Shown here one piece after another: positions 50,587 to 59,721 of a stretch of 64,000 nucleotides of DNA; the first letter of the stretch is position 1; every line of letters begins with the position of its first letter. The notes beneath the pieces were generated by a model. It was given only the letters and a program-made list of their open reading frames with translations, had not been told where the DNA came from and did no database searches. This DNA comes from Sphingobium sp. GTDB lineage: Bacteria > Pseudomonadota > Alphaproteobacteria > Sphingomonadales > Sphingomonadaceae. Made by a program: the position numbers and the translations under genes. The stretch covers positions 60,457 through 124,456 of the forward strand of contig QFQF01000011.1 of assembly GCA_003248935.1 (NCBI GenBank), read 5' to 3'.

Positions 50587-50610
50587 TTAACTCTTAATTA
50601 AGAATATAGT
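50587..50610 (+). promoter_or_regulatory. CtrA-type site over the hemE promoter
   Basis: TTAACTCTTAATTAA fits TTAA-N7-TTAA exactly, and TATAGT (50605-50610) follows after three bases as the -10 of hemE. In Caulobacter CtrA binds such sites in Cori, represses initiation and acts on the hemE promoter. divK in the same window supports a CtrA pathway; ctrA itself is not here. Confidence 0.65.
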
Positions 50611-50651
50611 GTATGAGCGCTTGCGAAACGGACCGGACAACCGGGACCGCG

Positions 50652-51689
50652 ATGACGAAACCCTTGCTCACCGTCCTGCGCGGTGAACGCCCTGACGGCG
50701 CGCCGCCCATGTGGCTGATGCGCCAGGCTGGCCGCTATCTTCCCGAATACCGGGCCTTGCGTGCGCAGAAGGGCGGTTTCCTGGAACTGGTGTACGACAG
50801 TGCGGCCGCAGCGGAGGTCACGCTTCAGCCGTTGCGCCGCTTCGCGTTCGACGGCGCGATCCTGTTTTCCGACATTCTGATCGTTCCCTATGCGCTGGGA
50901 CAGTATCTGTGGTTCGAGGCAGGGGAGGGGCCGCGCATGGCGCCACCGCTGGCCGACGCGTCGCTCGACAGCCTCACCCCCGATTATTCCCGCTTCGACG
51001 CGGTCTATGAAACGGTACGGCAGGTGAAGGCTGCCCTGACGCCGGATATCACCTTCCTTGGCTTTGCAGGCAGCCCGTGGACGGTCGCGACCTACATGGT
51101 CGCGGGGCAGGGGAGCAAGGACCAGGGACCGGCGCGCAGACTGGCTTATGGCGATCCTGTACGGTTCGGCGCCATCATCGATGCTATTATCGATGCCACC
51201 GTCCAGTATCTGTCCGGGCAGATCGTGGCGGGTGTGGACGCGGTTCAACTGTTCGACAGTTGGGCAGGAAGTCTGTCGCCGCTGGAGTTCGATCGCTGGG
51301 TCATCGCGCCCAACGCGGAAATCGTGCGGCGGTTGCGCGTGCTGCATCCCGACGTGCCGATCATCGGCTTTCCAAAAGGCGCGGGCGCCAAGCTGCCGGC
51401 CTATGCGGCGGGGACCGGTGTGGACGCCGTCGGCCTCGACGAGACCGTCGATCCATATTGGGCGGACGCGGTTTTGCCGCCCGGCTTGCCGGTGCAGGGC
51501 AATCTCGATCCTCTGGCCCTGATCACCGGGGGCGAGGCGCTGGAACGGGCGGTGGAGAATATCCGCTCGGCCTTTCCGACGCGGCCGCATGTCTTCAACC
51601 TTGGCCATGGTATTCTGCCCGACACGCCCATTGACCATGTCGAGCGGCTTCTTACCTTGGTGCGTGGGACGAGGGAGCGTGACGCGTGA
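50652..51689 (+). CDS. hemE: Uroporphyrinogen decarboxylase
   Basis: Converts uroporphyrinogen III to coproporphyrinogen III in haem synthesis. 345 residues: MWLMRQAGRYLPEYR, ILFSDILIVPYALG with the catalytic Asp, FAGSPWTVATYMV, QLFDSWAG and NLGHGILPDTP. I chose ATG 50652 (family start TKPLL) since ATG 50613 lies only three bases after the likely -10. Overlaps hemJ by 4 bases. Confidence 0.96.
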   Translation: MTKPLLTVLRGERPDGAPPMWLMRQAGRYLPEYRALRAQKGGFLELVYDSAAAAEVTLQPLRRFAFDGAILFSDILIVPYALGQYLWFEAGEGPRMAPPLADASLDSLTPDYSRFDAVYETVRQVKAALTPDITFLGFAGSPWTVATYMVAGQGSKDQGPARRLAYGDPVRFGAIIDAIIDATVQYLSGQIVAGVDAVQLFDSWAGSLSPLEFDRWVIAPNAEIVRRLRVLHPDVPIIGFPKGAGAKLPAYAAGTGVDAVGLDETVDPYWADAVLPPGLPVQGNLDPLALITGGEALERAVENIRSAFPTRPHVFNLGHGILPDTPIDHVERLLTLVRGTRERDA

Positions 51690-52129
51690 CGGGGTTTCTG
51701 GGCAACGCCTATCTGTGGGTGAAGGCGGCACATATCATCTTCGTCATCTTCCTGATGGCGGGCCTGTTCATGATGCCGCGCATGTTCGTCTATCATCAGG
51801 AATGCCCGGTGGGGTCCGACGAGGACGCGAAGTGGATCGTCCGCGAGCGCAAGCTGCTGAAGATCATCCTCAATCCCTCGCTGGTGCTGGTCTGGCTCTT
51901 CGGTCTGATGCTCGCGTTCGACATCGGCGCGTGGAGTATGGGCTGGTTCCACCTGAAGCTCCTGTTCGTGCTCGCCTTGTCGGGCTATCACGGCTGGGTC
52001 GCGGGCTATGCGAAGAAGCTTGCAAGGGGGGAACGGCCGCTCAGTGACCGCCGCCTGCGGCTCGTGAACGAGATCCCCGGCGTGATCGTCGCGTTCGTCG
52101 TCATTCTGGCGATCGTGAAACCCTTCTGA
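51686..52129 (+). CDS. hemJ: Protoporphyrinogen IX oxidase HemJ
   Basis: Membrane enzyme for the penultimate step of haem synthesis in bacteria lacking HemG/HemY. 147 residues with four membrane helices: WVKAAHIIFVIFLMAGLFMMPRMFVYH (conserved His and Arg), WLFGLMLAF, WFHLKLLFVLALSGYHGW and EIPGVIVAFVVILAIVKP. Start GTG 51686 overlaps the hemE stop. hemE-hemJ-rho is a conserved alphaproteobacterial order. Confidence 0.93.
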   Translation: MTGFLGNAYLWVKAAHIIFVIFLMAGLFMMPRMFVYHQECPVGSDEDAKWIVRERKLLKIILNPSLVLVWLFGLMLAFDIGAWSMGWFHLKLLFVLALSGYHGWVAGYAKKLARGERPLSDRRLRLVNEIPGVIVAFVVILAIVKPF

Positions 52130-52313
52130 ACCGGGGGTTTTCGGTCCCCGCGATCCGCCGCAGCTTGCTTGACTTGGGCAGCGCCGCCGCCTAACGCTTT
52201 GCCGAGCATTCCCCGGCCGTTCGTGCCGGGTGGCTTTCCTTCACATCGGCGCGGACCTTCTTCCTTTCCCGCCGGCCCACCATCATCAATATTATCTGCC
52301 GGATCTCAGTCGG

Positions 52314-53570
52314 ATGCACCTCAAGGACCTCAAGAAAAAAACCCCCGCCGAACTGGTCTCCATGGCCGAGGAACTCGGTGTCGAGGGCGCGTCGACGCTG
52401 CGCAAGCAGGATCTGATGTTCGCGATCCTGAAGGTCGAGGCAGAGAATGGCGAGCAGATCATGGGTCTGGGCACGGTGGAGGTGCTCCAGGACGGCTTTG
52501 GTTTTCTGCGTAGCCCGGAAGCGAATTATCTCGCCGGTCCGGACGATATCTACGTCTCCCCCAACCAGGTCCGCAAGTTCGGCCTGCGCACCGGCGACAC
52601 GGTGGAAGGCGAGATTCGTGCGCCCAAGGACGGCGAGCGCTATTTTGCCCTGACCAAGCTGGTTTCCGTCAATTTCGATGATCCGGATGCGGTCCGTCAT
52701 CGCGTCAATTTCGACAATCTGACGCCGCTCTATCCGGATGAAAAGCTGCGGCTCGACACGCTCGACCCGACGGTCAAGGACAAGTCGGCACGCGTCATCG
52801 ACATCGTCTCGCCGCAGGGCAAGGGCCAGCGCGCCCTGATCGTCGCGCCGCCGCGCGTGGGTAAGACGGTGCTGCTTCAGAACATCGCCAAGGCGATCAC
52901 CGACAATCATCCCGAAGTCTTCCTGATCGTGCTGCTGATCGACGAGCGGCCGGAGGAAGTCACCGACATGCAGCGCAGCGTGAAGGGTGAAGTGATCAGT
53001 TCGACCTTCGACGAGCCCGCACAGCGGCACGTCCAGGTTTCTGAAATGGTTATCGAAAAAGCCAAGCGTCTGGTCGAGCACAAGAAGGATGTTGTCATCC
53101 TGCTCGACTCGATCACCCGTCTCGGCCGGGCCTACAACACGGTCGTTCCATCTTCTGGCAAGGTGCTGACCGGCGGTGTCGATGCCAACGCGCTCCAGCG
53201 CCCCAAGCGCTTCTTCGGCGCCGCGCGCAACATCGAGGAGGGCGGTTCACTGTCGATCATCGCGACTGCGCTGATCGATACCGGCAGCCGCATGGACGAG
53301 GTCATCTTCGAGGAGTTCAAGGGCACCGGCAACTCCGAGATCGTGCTCGACCGCAAGGTTGCCGACAAGCGCATCTTCCCGGCCCTCGATGTCGGCAAGT
53401 CCGGCACCCGCAAGGAAGAGTTGCTGGTCGACAAGGCGAAACTCAGCAAGATGTGGGTGCTTCGCCGTATCCTCATGCAGATGGGCACCGTCGATGCGAT
53501 GGAGTTCCTGCTCGACAAGATGAAGGATTCGAAGACCAACGAGGATTTCTTCGACTCGATGAACCAGTAA
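52314..53570 (+). CDS. rho: Transcription termination factor Rho
   Basis: Hexameric RNA helicase that ends transcription at rut sites. 418 residues: N-terminal HTH (HLKDLKKKTPAELVSMAEELGVEG), cold-shock-like RNA-binding domain (GFGFLRSPEANYL), Walker A APPRVGKTVLL, Q-loop PSSGKVLTGGVD and R-loop. ATG 52314 is the family start; the 184 bases before it form a leader that could carry autoregulation, although no rut pattern can be proved by eye. Confidence 0.97.
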   Translation: MHLKDLKKKTPAELVSMAEELGVEGASTLRKQDLMFAILKVEAENGEQIMGLGTVEVLQDGFGFLRSPEANYLAGPDDIYVSPNQVRKFGLRTGDTVEGEIRAPKDGERYFALTKLVSVNFDDPDAVRHRVNFDNLTPLYPDEKLRLDTLDPTVKDKSARVIDIVSPQGKGQRALIVAPPRVGKTVLLQNIAKAITDNHPEVFLIVLLIDERPEEVTDMQRSVKGEVISSTFDEPAQRHVQVSEMVIEKAKRLVEHKKDVVILLDSITRLGRAYNTVVPSSGKVLTGGVDANALQRPKRFFGAARNIEEGGSLSIIATALIDTGSRMDEVIFEEFKGTGNSEIVLDRKVADKRIFPALDVGKSGTRKEELLVDKAKLSKMWVLRRILMQMGTVDAMEFLLDKMKDSKTNEDFFDSMNQ

Positions 53571-53592
53571 GCGTTAGCGGGGTTTTCCAGTC

Positions 53593-54309
53593 ATGATGAT
53601 TCAGCTCCTCGCCGCCGCGGCCTCGGCCTTTCCGGCCCTCGCTCCGGATGAGATCTGGAGCCATATCGTCGCCGATTTCTCCAACATCACGTCGCCCAGC
53701 GCGCTTGCCGCGTTCGGGCAGGTGCTGATGATCGATATCCTGCTCGCGGGTGACAATGCGATCGTCGTCGGCGCGCTTGCTGCGGGTCTTCCGGCCGCTC
53801 AGCGCAAGCGCGTGATCATGATCGGCATCATCGCCGCGCTGGTGCTGCGTATCGGCTTCGCGCTGGTAGTCAGCCAGCTGATGCAGATCGTTGGTCTGAT
53901 CCTTGCCGGTGGCCTGCTCCTCCTCTGGGTATCATGGAAGATGTGGCGCGAACTGCACCCCGGTGCGGGCGGTGGTTCGGAAGAGATCGAGGGCGACGAG
54001 GCGAGCGGTGTCCGGCCGGCGAAGAGCTTTGCGGCGGCCGCCTGGGCGGTTGCCGTGGCCGATGTCAGCATGAGCTTGGACAATGTGCTGGCGGTTGCCG
54101 GTGCGGCGCGGGATCACCCCGGCATCCTCATCATCGGCCTGATCCTCTCGGTCGCCTTGATGGGCGTGGCGGCAAACGTGATCGCCAAATATATCGAGCG
54201 TTTCCGCTGGATTGCCTATCTGGGCCTGGCCGTCATCATCTACGTGGCGCTGAAGATGATCTACGAGGGCATTGTCGATCACAATGTCGGCTTGCTGACA
54301 TTGTTCTAA
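53593..54309 (+). CDS. TerC/YjbE family integral membrane protein
   Basis: 238 residues with about seven membrane segments and the TerC signatures ILLAGDNAIVVG (with Asp) and SMSLDNVLAVAG (with Asp). Family members export Mn2+ or protect against tellurite. The short acidic loop EEIEGDEA separates the halves. 22 bases after rho, so probably co-transcribed. No yybP-ykoY riboswitch is possible in that gap. Confidence 0.9.
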   Translation: MMIQLLAAAASAFPALAPDEIWSHIVADFSNITSPSALAAFGQVLMIDILLAGDNAIVVGALAAGLPAAQRKRVIMIGIIAALVLRIGFALVVSQLMQIVGLILAGGLLLLWVSWKMWRELHPGAGGGSEEIEGDEASGVRPAKSFAAAAWAVAVADVSMSLDNVLAVAGAARDHPGILIIGLILSVALMGVAANVIAKYIERFRWIAYLGLAVIIYVALKMIYEGIVDHNVGLLTLF

Positions 54310-54358
54310 AATCGCCGCTGGGGCTTGCGCGCCCCTGACCGGTTTCCGGAAGATTGTT

Positions 54359-54391
54359 GTGGGAGGCGGCCTCATGGTGGCTGCCTCCCAC
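54359..54391. terminator. Stem-loop between convergent terC-like and qor genes
   Basis: GTGGGAGGCGGCC pairs with GGCTGCCTCCCAC (one mismatch) around a 7-base loop. No long T run, so a Rho-independent role is uncertain. Confidence 0.55.
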
Positions 54392-54399
54392 ATGTCGTA

Positions 54400-55368
54400 T
54401 CAGGGGATGAGCAGGGTCGAGCCGGTCGTGGCGCGGGATTCGAGCGCGCGATGCGCGTCGGCCGCATCCGACAGGGCAAAGCGCTGGCCGATCGCCACCG
54501 GTACGATGGCGCGGCGCATCCGGTCAAACAGGCGGTCCGCCGTATGGAACAGTTCCTCCGGCGTGGCGATATAGTCGTACAGGGTCGGCCGGGTCACATA
54601 GAGTGATCCGCCACGGCTGAGGTCCAGCAGGCTGACCGGGGGGACGGCGCCGGAGGCATTGCCATAGCTGACCATGAGCCCGCGGCGCTTCAATGCGGCG
54701 AGCGATACCGACCAGCTGTCCTTGCCGATACCGTCATAGACGACGTCGACGCCTTTCCCGCCCGTGATCTCGCGAACCGTGGCGGCCAGCGTATCCAGGG
54801 GACCGTGCAGGCTGTGATCGGCGGCAACGCGCGCCGCCTTCTCCGCCGAACCGCTGTGCGCGATGACGGTGATCCCCTTGTCCTTCAGCCACGGCACCAG
54901 GATGGAACCGACCCCACCCGCAGCAGCGTGAACCAGTGCTGCCTGCCCGGACGTAAGCGAAACGATGTCTTCCGCCAGATAGCAGGCCGTCATGCCCTTC
55001 AGCATCGTCGCGGCGGCCGCTTCGGCGGAGATGTCGTCGGGCAGATGGATGGCGCGGTCCACCGGAATGATCCGATGGGTTGCGTAGGCTCCAAGGCCAC
55101 TGGCGCAGCCGACCCGGTCACCCGCGGCGAACCCTTCGACTCCGGCACCGACGGCGGTGACGACACCCGCGCTTTCCGAACCGAGCGTGAGGGGCAGGGG
55201 CGCCGGATAGAGACCGGCCCGGTAATAGGTGTCGATGAAATTGAGGCCGATCACCTCCTGCGCGATCAGGATCTCGCCGGGCCCCGGTTGCCCGGGATCG
55301 AAATCCTCCCGCTCGATCGCTTCGGCTCCGCCATGCTGGCGGACGAGCATGCGCCATGGCGTGCTCAT
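54400..55368 (-). CDS. Quinone oxidoreductase (zinc-free MDR family)
   Basis: NADPH-dependent reductase of quinones or enones, QorA-like. 322 residues: GLNFIDTYYRAGLYP, PLTLGSESAGVVTAVG, nucleotide site HAAAGGVGSI, VVYDGIGKDSW; no catalytic zinc Cys. One base (55369-55370) from the dienelactone hydrolase gene on the same strand, so co-transcribed. Confidence 0.92.
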   Translation of the reverse strand: MSTPWRMLVRQHGGAEAIEREDFDPGQPGPGEILIAQEVIGLNFIDTYYRAGLYPAPLPLTLGSESAGVVTAVGAGVEGFAAGDRVGCASGLGAYATHRIIPVDRAIHLPDDISAEAAAATMLKGMTACYLAEDIVSLTSGQAALVHAAAGGVGSILVPWLKDKGITVIAHSGSAEKAARVAADHSLHGPLDTLAATVREITGGKGVDVVYDGIGKDSWSVSLAALKRRGLMVSYGNASGAVPPVSLLDLSRGGSLYVTRPTLYDYIATPEELFHTADRLFDRMRRAIVPVAIGQRFALSDAADAHRALESRATTGSTLLIP

Positions 55369-55370
55369 GT

Positions 55371-56069
55371 TCAGAGATTCTCGGCGAAGAAGGCGGCGGT
55401 GCGACCGTCGGCGAGGACGGCGCCATCCTCATCACGGCGAAGGCCCATCTGCGCGGCAAAGCCGTGATCGAGCCCGTCATAGTCGAGCAGCGTCACATGA
55501 CGATTGCCGGCGAGCCCGTCATGCATCGCTTTCTGCGCATCCGGGGGAACGAGATGGTCGGCGGTAGGGATATGCAAAAGCACCGGCTTGCCGATTGCAT
55601 GCTGTTCGGACAGCAGGCCATCGATACCGACGCCGTAATAGCCGACGAAGGCGTCGCCGTCCGTACGGCAGGCGGACATGAATGCGAGCCGCCCGCCAAG
55701 GCAGTAGCCGACCAGACCAACCTTGCCGCTCTCGCCCAGTGCGGTGCGGGCCGCCTTGATCGTTGCTTCCAGATCAGCGATTCCCTTATCCTGATCGAAT
55801 TTCCCGAACAGGCGGAAGGCGGTCTGAAGCTCTTCCGGAATATCGGGGTCGAGTTCGATATGCGGTTCGATGCGCCAGAAGAGATCGGGCGCATAGGCCA
55901 GATAGCCGTCGGCCGCGAGCAGGTCGCACTTGGTGCGAATGCCCGGATTGATGCCGAAGATTTCCTGAATCACGATGATCGCGGCTCTGGCTGTTCCCGT
56001 CGGGCGCGCGACATAGGCGTCGAAGCTTCCGCTGCCGTCCAATGCTGTGATCGATGCCGTCTCGCCCAT
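55371..56069 (-). CDS. Dienelactone hydrolase family protein
   Basis: Alpha/beta hydrolase. 232 residues: IVIQEIFGINPGIR, nucleophile elbow GYCLGGR with cysteine nucleophile (about 124), Asp in PTADHLVPP and His in DHGFAA. Substrate unknown; carboxymethylenebutenolidase is the classical activity but the aromatic pathway is not here. Confidence 0.92.
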   Translation of the reverse strand: MGETASITALDGSGSFDAYVARPTGTARAAIIVIQEIFGINPGIRTKCDLLAADGYLAYAPDLFWRIEPHIELDPDIPEELQTAFRLFGKFDQDKGIADLEATIKAARTALGESGKVGLVGYCLGGRLAFMSACRTDGDAFVGYYGVGIDGLLSEQHAIGKPVLLHIPTADHLVPPDAQKAMHDGLAGNRHVTLLDYDGLDHGFAAQMGLRRDEDGAVLADGRTAAFFAENL

Positions 56070-56222
56070 GAATCAATCCTTTTCCGTTTGCCGAAGCATG
56101 CAAGGCATATCTATCCGCTGGCAGCGCATGCGCCAAGCATAGGAACTGGCAATCGTCCCGGCGATGCGGCATGACGGGGGAGGGCGGCGTTGCAGGGTGT
56201 GCGTCGCGACGGAGGCGGTCCG

Positions 56223-56474
56223 ATGAAAGTTCATGTCGATGTGGAATGCACGCCGGAAGAAGCGCGTACCTTTCTGGGTCTTCCCGACGTGTCTCCCATC
56301 CATGAGAAATATGTGAAGTCGATGCTGGACACGATGGACGGCGTCACCAACGTCGAGCAGATGGAAAATCTGTTCCGAAGCTTCTCGCCACTGGGTGACG
56401 CCGGCGTGCGTCTGTTCAAGCAGATGATCGACCTCGGCCTGGCAACGGCAGGGGGCAAGAAGAGCGGCGATTGA
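56223..56474 (+). CDS. DUF6489-like small protein
   Basis: 83 residues: MKVHVDVECTPEEARTFLGLPDVSPIHEKYVKSML and MENLFRSFSPLGDAGVRLFKQM. Small acidic sphingomonad family, function unknown; a link to granule or membrane binding is speculation. GGAGG seven bases before ATG 56223 fixes the start. It precedes mnmE by 31 bases. Confidence 0.75.
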   Translation: MKVHVDVECTPEEARTFLGLPDVSPIHEKYVKSMLDTMDGVTNVEQMENLFRSFSPLGDAGVRLFKQMIDLGLATAGGKKSGD

Positions 56475-56505
56475 GTGTTTCGCCGATAGCCCGGCGTGAA
56501 GGCAT

Positions 56506-57795
56506 ATGAGCGGTCGCGACACGATTTTCGCGCTGTCCAGCGGACAGCCTCCAGCCGGGATCGGCATCATCCGGATCAGCGGTGCGGCGGCAGGAGACGT
56601 CCTGCGGACCCTGTCCGGACGCATGCCGCCACCGCGTCGTGCCACACTGGCGCTGCTGAGAAATCCCGTCGACAGCGATCTGCTGGACCAGACGATCATG
56701 CTGTGGTTCCCCGGTCCGGGCAGCGTCACCGGAGAGGATCTGGCGGAACTGCACTGTCACGGCGGACGGGCCGTCATTCAGTCCATTATGGGCGTGCTGG
56801 GCACCTTGCCGGGATTGCGGATGGCCGAGCCCGGAGAATTCACCCGCCGGGCCTTCGAAAACGGGCGCATCGACCTCAGCGAAGCGGAAGGGCTCGGCGA
56901 CCTGCTGCTGGCCGAAACCGAAAGCCAGCGGCGCGGGGCGATGGCCATGGCGGACGGACATTTTTCCCGGCGGATCGAGGGATGGCGGGATACGCTGCTT
57001 GCCCTGTCCGCACAGGTGGAGGCGGCGCTCGATTTCTCCGATGAGGACGACGTGCCCGACGCCGGGATTGAGGAACGGATCGGCGCTGGTATCGCAGACC
57101 TTGCCCAGGACGTGCGCGGTGAGCTGGCGCGGCCGCATGCCGAGCGATTGCGGGACGGTGTCCGGGTGGCGATCGCCGGGCCGCCCAATGCAGGCAAGTC
57201 GACCTTGCTGAACGCGCTGGTCGGCCGTGATGCCGCGATCGTGTCCGACATCGCCGGTACGACCCGTGACCGGATCGAGGTGCCTGCAGCGATTGGCGGC
57301 ATAGCATTCCTGTTCACGGACACGGCCGGGCTCCGTCCGACCGAAGATGTAGTGGAGGCGATCGGCATCGATCGCGCGCGTCAGGCAATGGCCGCGGCGG
57401 ACATTCTGCTCTGGCTCGGCGACATCGAGAATGTGCCCGAGGATGCTGTTGTCGTGGCGGCGCAGTCCGACCGGTCGGATCGTCGTCGGACGGCTCAGGC
57501 CGATATCGCTGTGTCTGCACATACCGGTGAAGGGATGGAAGCGCTCGTCCAGCTACTGATCAAGAGGGCACGGAAGCTTTTGCCGAGAGAAGGGGAGTAT
57601 GCCCTGCACGCCCGCCAGCGGCAGGGTGTCGCAGCCTTGCTCGATGCGCTTTCTGACGGGGATATGCGTCGCGATATGCTTGTCACGGCGGAGCAGCTGC
57701 GGCTCGCCAGGACGGCCATCGATACGCTGATCGGGCGCACGGGCACGGAGGATATGCTCGATGCCTTGTTCGGACGCTTCTGCATCGGCAAGTGA
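56506..57795 (+). CDS. mnmE: tRNA modification GTPase MnmE
   Basis: With MnmG makes the cmnm5 group at U34 of tRNAs. 429 residues: N-terminal folate-binding domain, helical domain, G domain (GPPNAGKSTLLNAL, DIAGTTRDRIE, DTAGLR) and the terminal C-x-G-K motif CIGK. GAAGG precedes ATG 56506. A parS site starts on its last stop base. Confidence 0.96.
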   Translation: MSGRDTIFALSSGQPPAGIGIIRISGAAAGDVLRTLSGRMPPPRRATLALLRNPVDSDLLDQTIMLWFPGPGSVTGEDLAELHCHGGRAVIQSIMGVLGTLPGLRMAEPGEFTRRAFENGRIDLSEAEGLGDLLLAETESQRRGAMAMADGHFSRRIEGWRDTLLALSAQVEAALDFSDEDDVPDAGIEERIGAGIADLAQDVRGELARPHAERLRDGVRVAIAGPPNAGKSTLLNALVGRDAAIVSDIAGTTRDRIEVPAAIGGIAFLFTDTAGLRPTEDVVEAIGIDRARQAMAAADILLWLGDIENVPEDAVVVAAQSDRSDRRRTAQADIAVSAHTGEGMEALVQLLIKRARKLLPREGEYALHARQRQGVAALLDALSDGDMRRDMLVTAEQLRLARTAIDTLIGRTGTEDMLDALFGRFCIGK

Positions 57796-57811
57796 TGTTT
57801 CACGTGGAACA
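57796..57811. other. parS site 1 (perfect)
   Basis: TGTTTCACGTGGAACA, the ParB-binding sequence of Caulobacter and relatives, in the 75-base gap between mnmE and mnmG. Confidence 0.93.
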
Positions 57812-57870
57812 CCACCCCGCACTGTCTGTGTCTTTTGACGCCCCCCCTGCTTTCCGGTAGAGGCATCGTC

Positions 57871-59721
57871 ATGCGAACAAGCTATGATGTGATCGTGGTC
57901 GGCGGCGGCCATGCGGGCTGTGAGGCGGCCGCCGCAGCCGCCCGGCGCGGCGCGCGGGTTGCGCTGGTGACGTTCGATGCTGCGACCGTCGGCGCGATGT
58001 CCTGCAACCCGGCGATCGGCGGACTGGGCAAGGGGCATCTCGTTCGCGAGGTGGACGCGCTGGACGGATTGATCGGACGCGCCGCCGATGCGGCCGCCAT
58101 CCATTATCGCATGCTGAACGCCAGCAAGGGTACGGCGGTTCAGGGGCCGAGGGTCCAGGCGGACCGCAAGCGCTACAAGGCGGCGATCCAGTCGATGCTC
58201 GCTGCGCTACCCAACCTCACGATCATCGAGGGAGAGGCGGAGGAACTGCTGCTGACCTCCGGAGTCGTCAGCGGCTTGCGACTGGCCGATGGTACGACCG
58301 TCCCGGCGGGAGCGATCGTTCTTGCCACCGGCACCTTCCTTGGCGGCAAACTCTTCCGTGGTGAGGAGCGGATGGTCGGCGGCCGTGTGGACGAGCGGGC
58401 GGCGACGATCCTCGGCGTGCAGTTGCGCGCACTCGGCCTGCCGGTCGCGCGCCTGAAGACGGGGACGCCGCCGCGCATCGACGGGCGGACGATCGACTGG
58501 TGCCGGCTGGAGGAACAACCGTCGGACGGCGGCAACTGGACGATGTCGCCGTTGTCGTCCGGCCGACCGTTGCCGCAACTCTTCTGTGCGATCACGCGGA
58601 CCAATGCGGAGACCCATGCGATCATCCGCGCGGGGCTGGATCGGTCGCCCTTGTTCAGCGGCGCGATTGAAGGGCAGGGGCCGCGCTACTGTCCGTCTAT
58701 CGAGGACAAGATTTTCCGCTTCGGTGATCGCGATGGGCATCAGGTATTTCTGGAGCCGGAGGGGCTCGACTCTCCGCTCGTCTATCCGAACGGTATCAGC
58801 ACCTCCCTGCCGACCGATGTTCAGCTGGCTATGGTCAGGTCGATGCCCGGTCTGGAGCAGGCGACGATCACGGTGCCGGGCTATGCTGTCGAATATGATC
58901 ATGTCGATCCGCGCGCGTTGAACGGCGATCTGGGTCTTGCCGCCGTCCCTGGTCTTTTCCTCGCCGGCCAGATCAACGGCACGACCGGATATGAGGAGGC
59001 GGCGGCGCAGGGACTGGTCGCCGGTGCCAACGCGGTGGCCTTTGCGCTCGGACGCGCGCCGCTGATCCTTGATCGCGCCAGCAGCTATATCGGGGTGATG
59101 ATCGACGATCTGGTGTTGCAGGGGGTGACCGAACCCTATCGGATGCTGACTGCTCGGGCCGAGTATCGGCTGCGGTTGCGGGCGGATAACGCGTCGACGC
59201 GGCTCACGCCCATTGGCCTTGATCGCGATCTTATTGGGGAGGAAAGGCGCGGGTGGTTCGAGCGTAGGACAGCGGCGCGGGCCGAAGTGACAGAACAGAT
59301 GAGCGCTGTTGTCACCTCCGCTGAAATGGCGCGGCGGGGTGCAGCGGTGCGGCAAGATGGCGCGCGCAGGAGTATCGCCGAATGGGCGCGCTTCGCGGAG
59401 GTGCCCTTATCCATGCTTGAAGGGATGGCGTCCGCACTGGCTGCGTTGCCAGCCGACCATAAGGAAGAGTTGCTGGAGGACGCACGCTATGCACCCTATC
59501 TTGAGCGGCAGGACGAAGAGGTGCGCCGCATGCGGGAAGGGGAGGCGGTGGCCATCCCTGTGGATTTCGATTTTGGTCTGATCGGGGGCCTTTCCAACGA
59601 AATGCGCGAGCGACTGGAAAGCGCCCGCCCGGAGACGCTCGCCGCCGCCGGACGCATAAGGGGCGTTACCCCGGCCGCGCTCGCCGCGATTCTCATTCAT
59701 GTACGGCGCAGGGCGGCGTGA
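57871..59721 (+). CDS. mnmG: tRNA uridine 5-carboxymethylaminomethyl modification enzyme MnmG
   Basis: FAD-dependent partner of MnmE, also called GidA. 616 residues: VVGGGHAGCEAAAAAARRGA, MSCNPAIGGLGKGHLVREVDALDG, GTFLGGKLFRGEE, NGISTSLP, AGQINGTTGYEEAAAQG. ATG 57871 is the family start (MRTSYDVIVV); TTG 57835 is rejected. Overlaps rsmG by 4 bases. Confidence 0.97.
   Translation: MRTSYDVIVVGGGHAGCEAAAAAARRGARVALVTFDAATVGAMSCNPAIGGLGKGHLVREVDALDGLIGRAADAAAIHYRMLNASKGTAVQGPRVQADRKRYKAAIQSMLAALPNLTIIEGEAEELLLTSGVVSGLRLADGTTVPAGAIVLATGTFLGGKLFRGEERMVGGRVDERAATILGVQLRALGLPVARLKTGTPPRIDGRTIDWCRLEEQPSDGGNWTMSPLSSGRPLPQLFCAITRTNAETHAIIRAGLDRSPLFSGAIEGQGPRYCPSIEDKIFRFGDRDGHQVFLEPEGLDSPLVYPNGISTSLPTDVQLAMVRSMPGLEQATITVPGYAVEYDHVDPRALNGDLGLAAVPGLFLAGQINGTTGYEEAAAQGLVAGANAVAFALGRAPLILDRASSYIGVMIDDLVLQGVTEPYRMLTARAEYRLRLRADNASTRLTPIGLDRDLIGEERRGWFERRTAARAEVTEQMSAVVTSAEMARRGAAVRQDGARRSIAEWARFAEVPLSMLEGMASALAALPADHKEELLEDARYAPYLERQDEEVRRMREGEAVAIPVDFDFGLIGGLSNEMRERLESARPETLAAAGRIRGVTPAALAAILIHVRRRAA

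Larger units (their letters stand above)
50325..50651. other. oriC: Chromosome replication origin (oriC) candidate
   Basis: Gene-free interval between ppsR (left) and hemE (right), transcription pointing outward on both sides. It contains a perfect DnaA box TTATCCACA (50347-50355, minus), TTACCCACA (50427-50435), TCACCCACA (50447-50455) and CTATCCACA (50459-50467, minus), followed by an AT-rich stretch (50585-50615) and a TTAA-N7-TTAA CtrA-type site (50587-50601). Gene context matches Caulobacter Cori (hemE on one side, ppsR-maf-aroE on the other) and parS/parAB lie 7-12 kb away. Exact limits are not known. Confidence 0.82.

Noticed and set aside
50613..50651. Upstream hemE start at ATG 50613
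   Set aside because: Only two bases after the probable -10 (TATAGT), so it would not be transcribed from that promoter; family conservation begins at 50652.
53571..53592. Manganese riboswitch (yybP-ykoY) ahead of the TerC-like gene
   Set aside because: Only 22 bases between rho and the gene.
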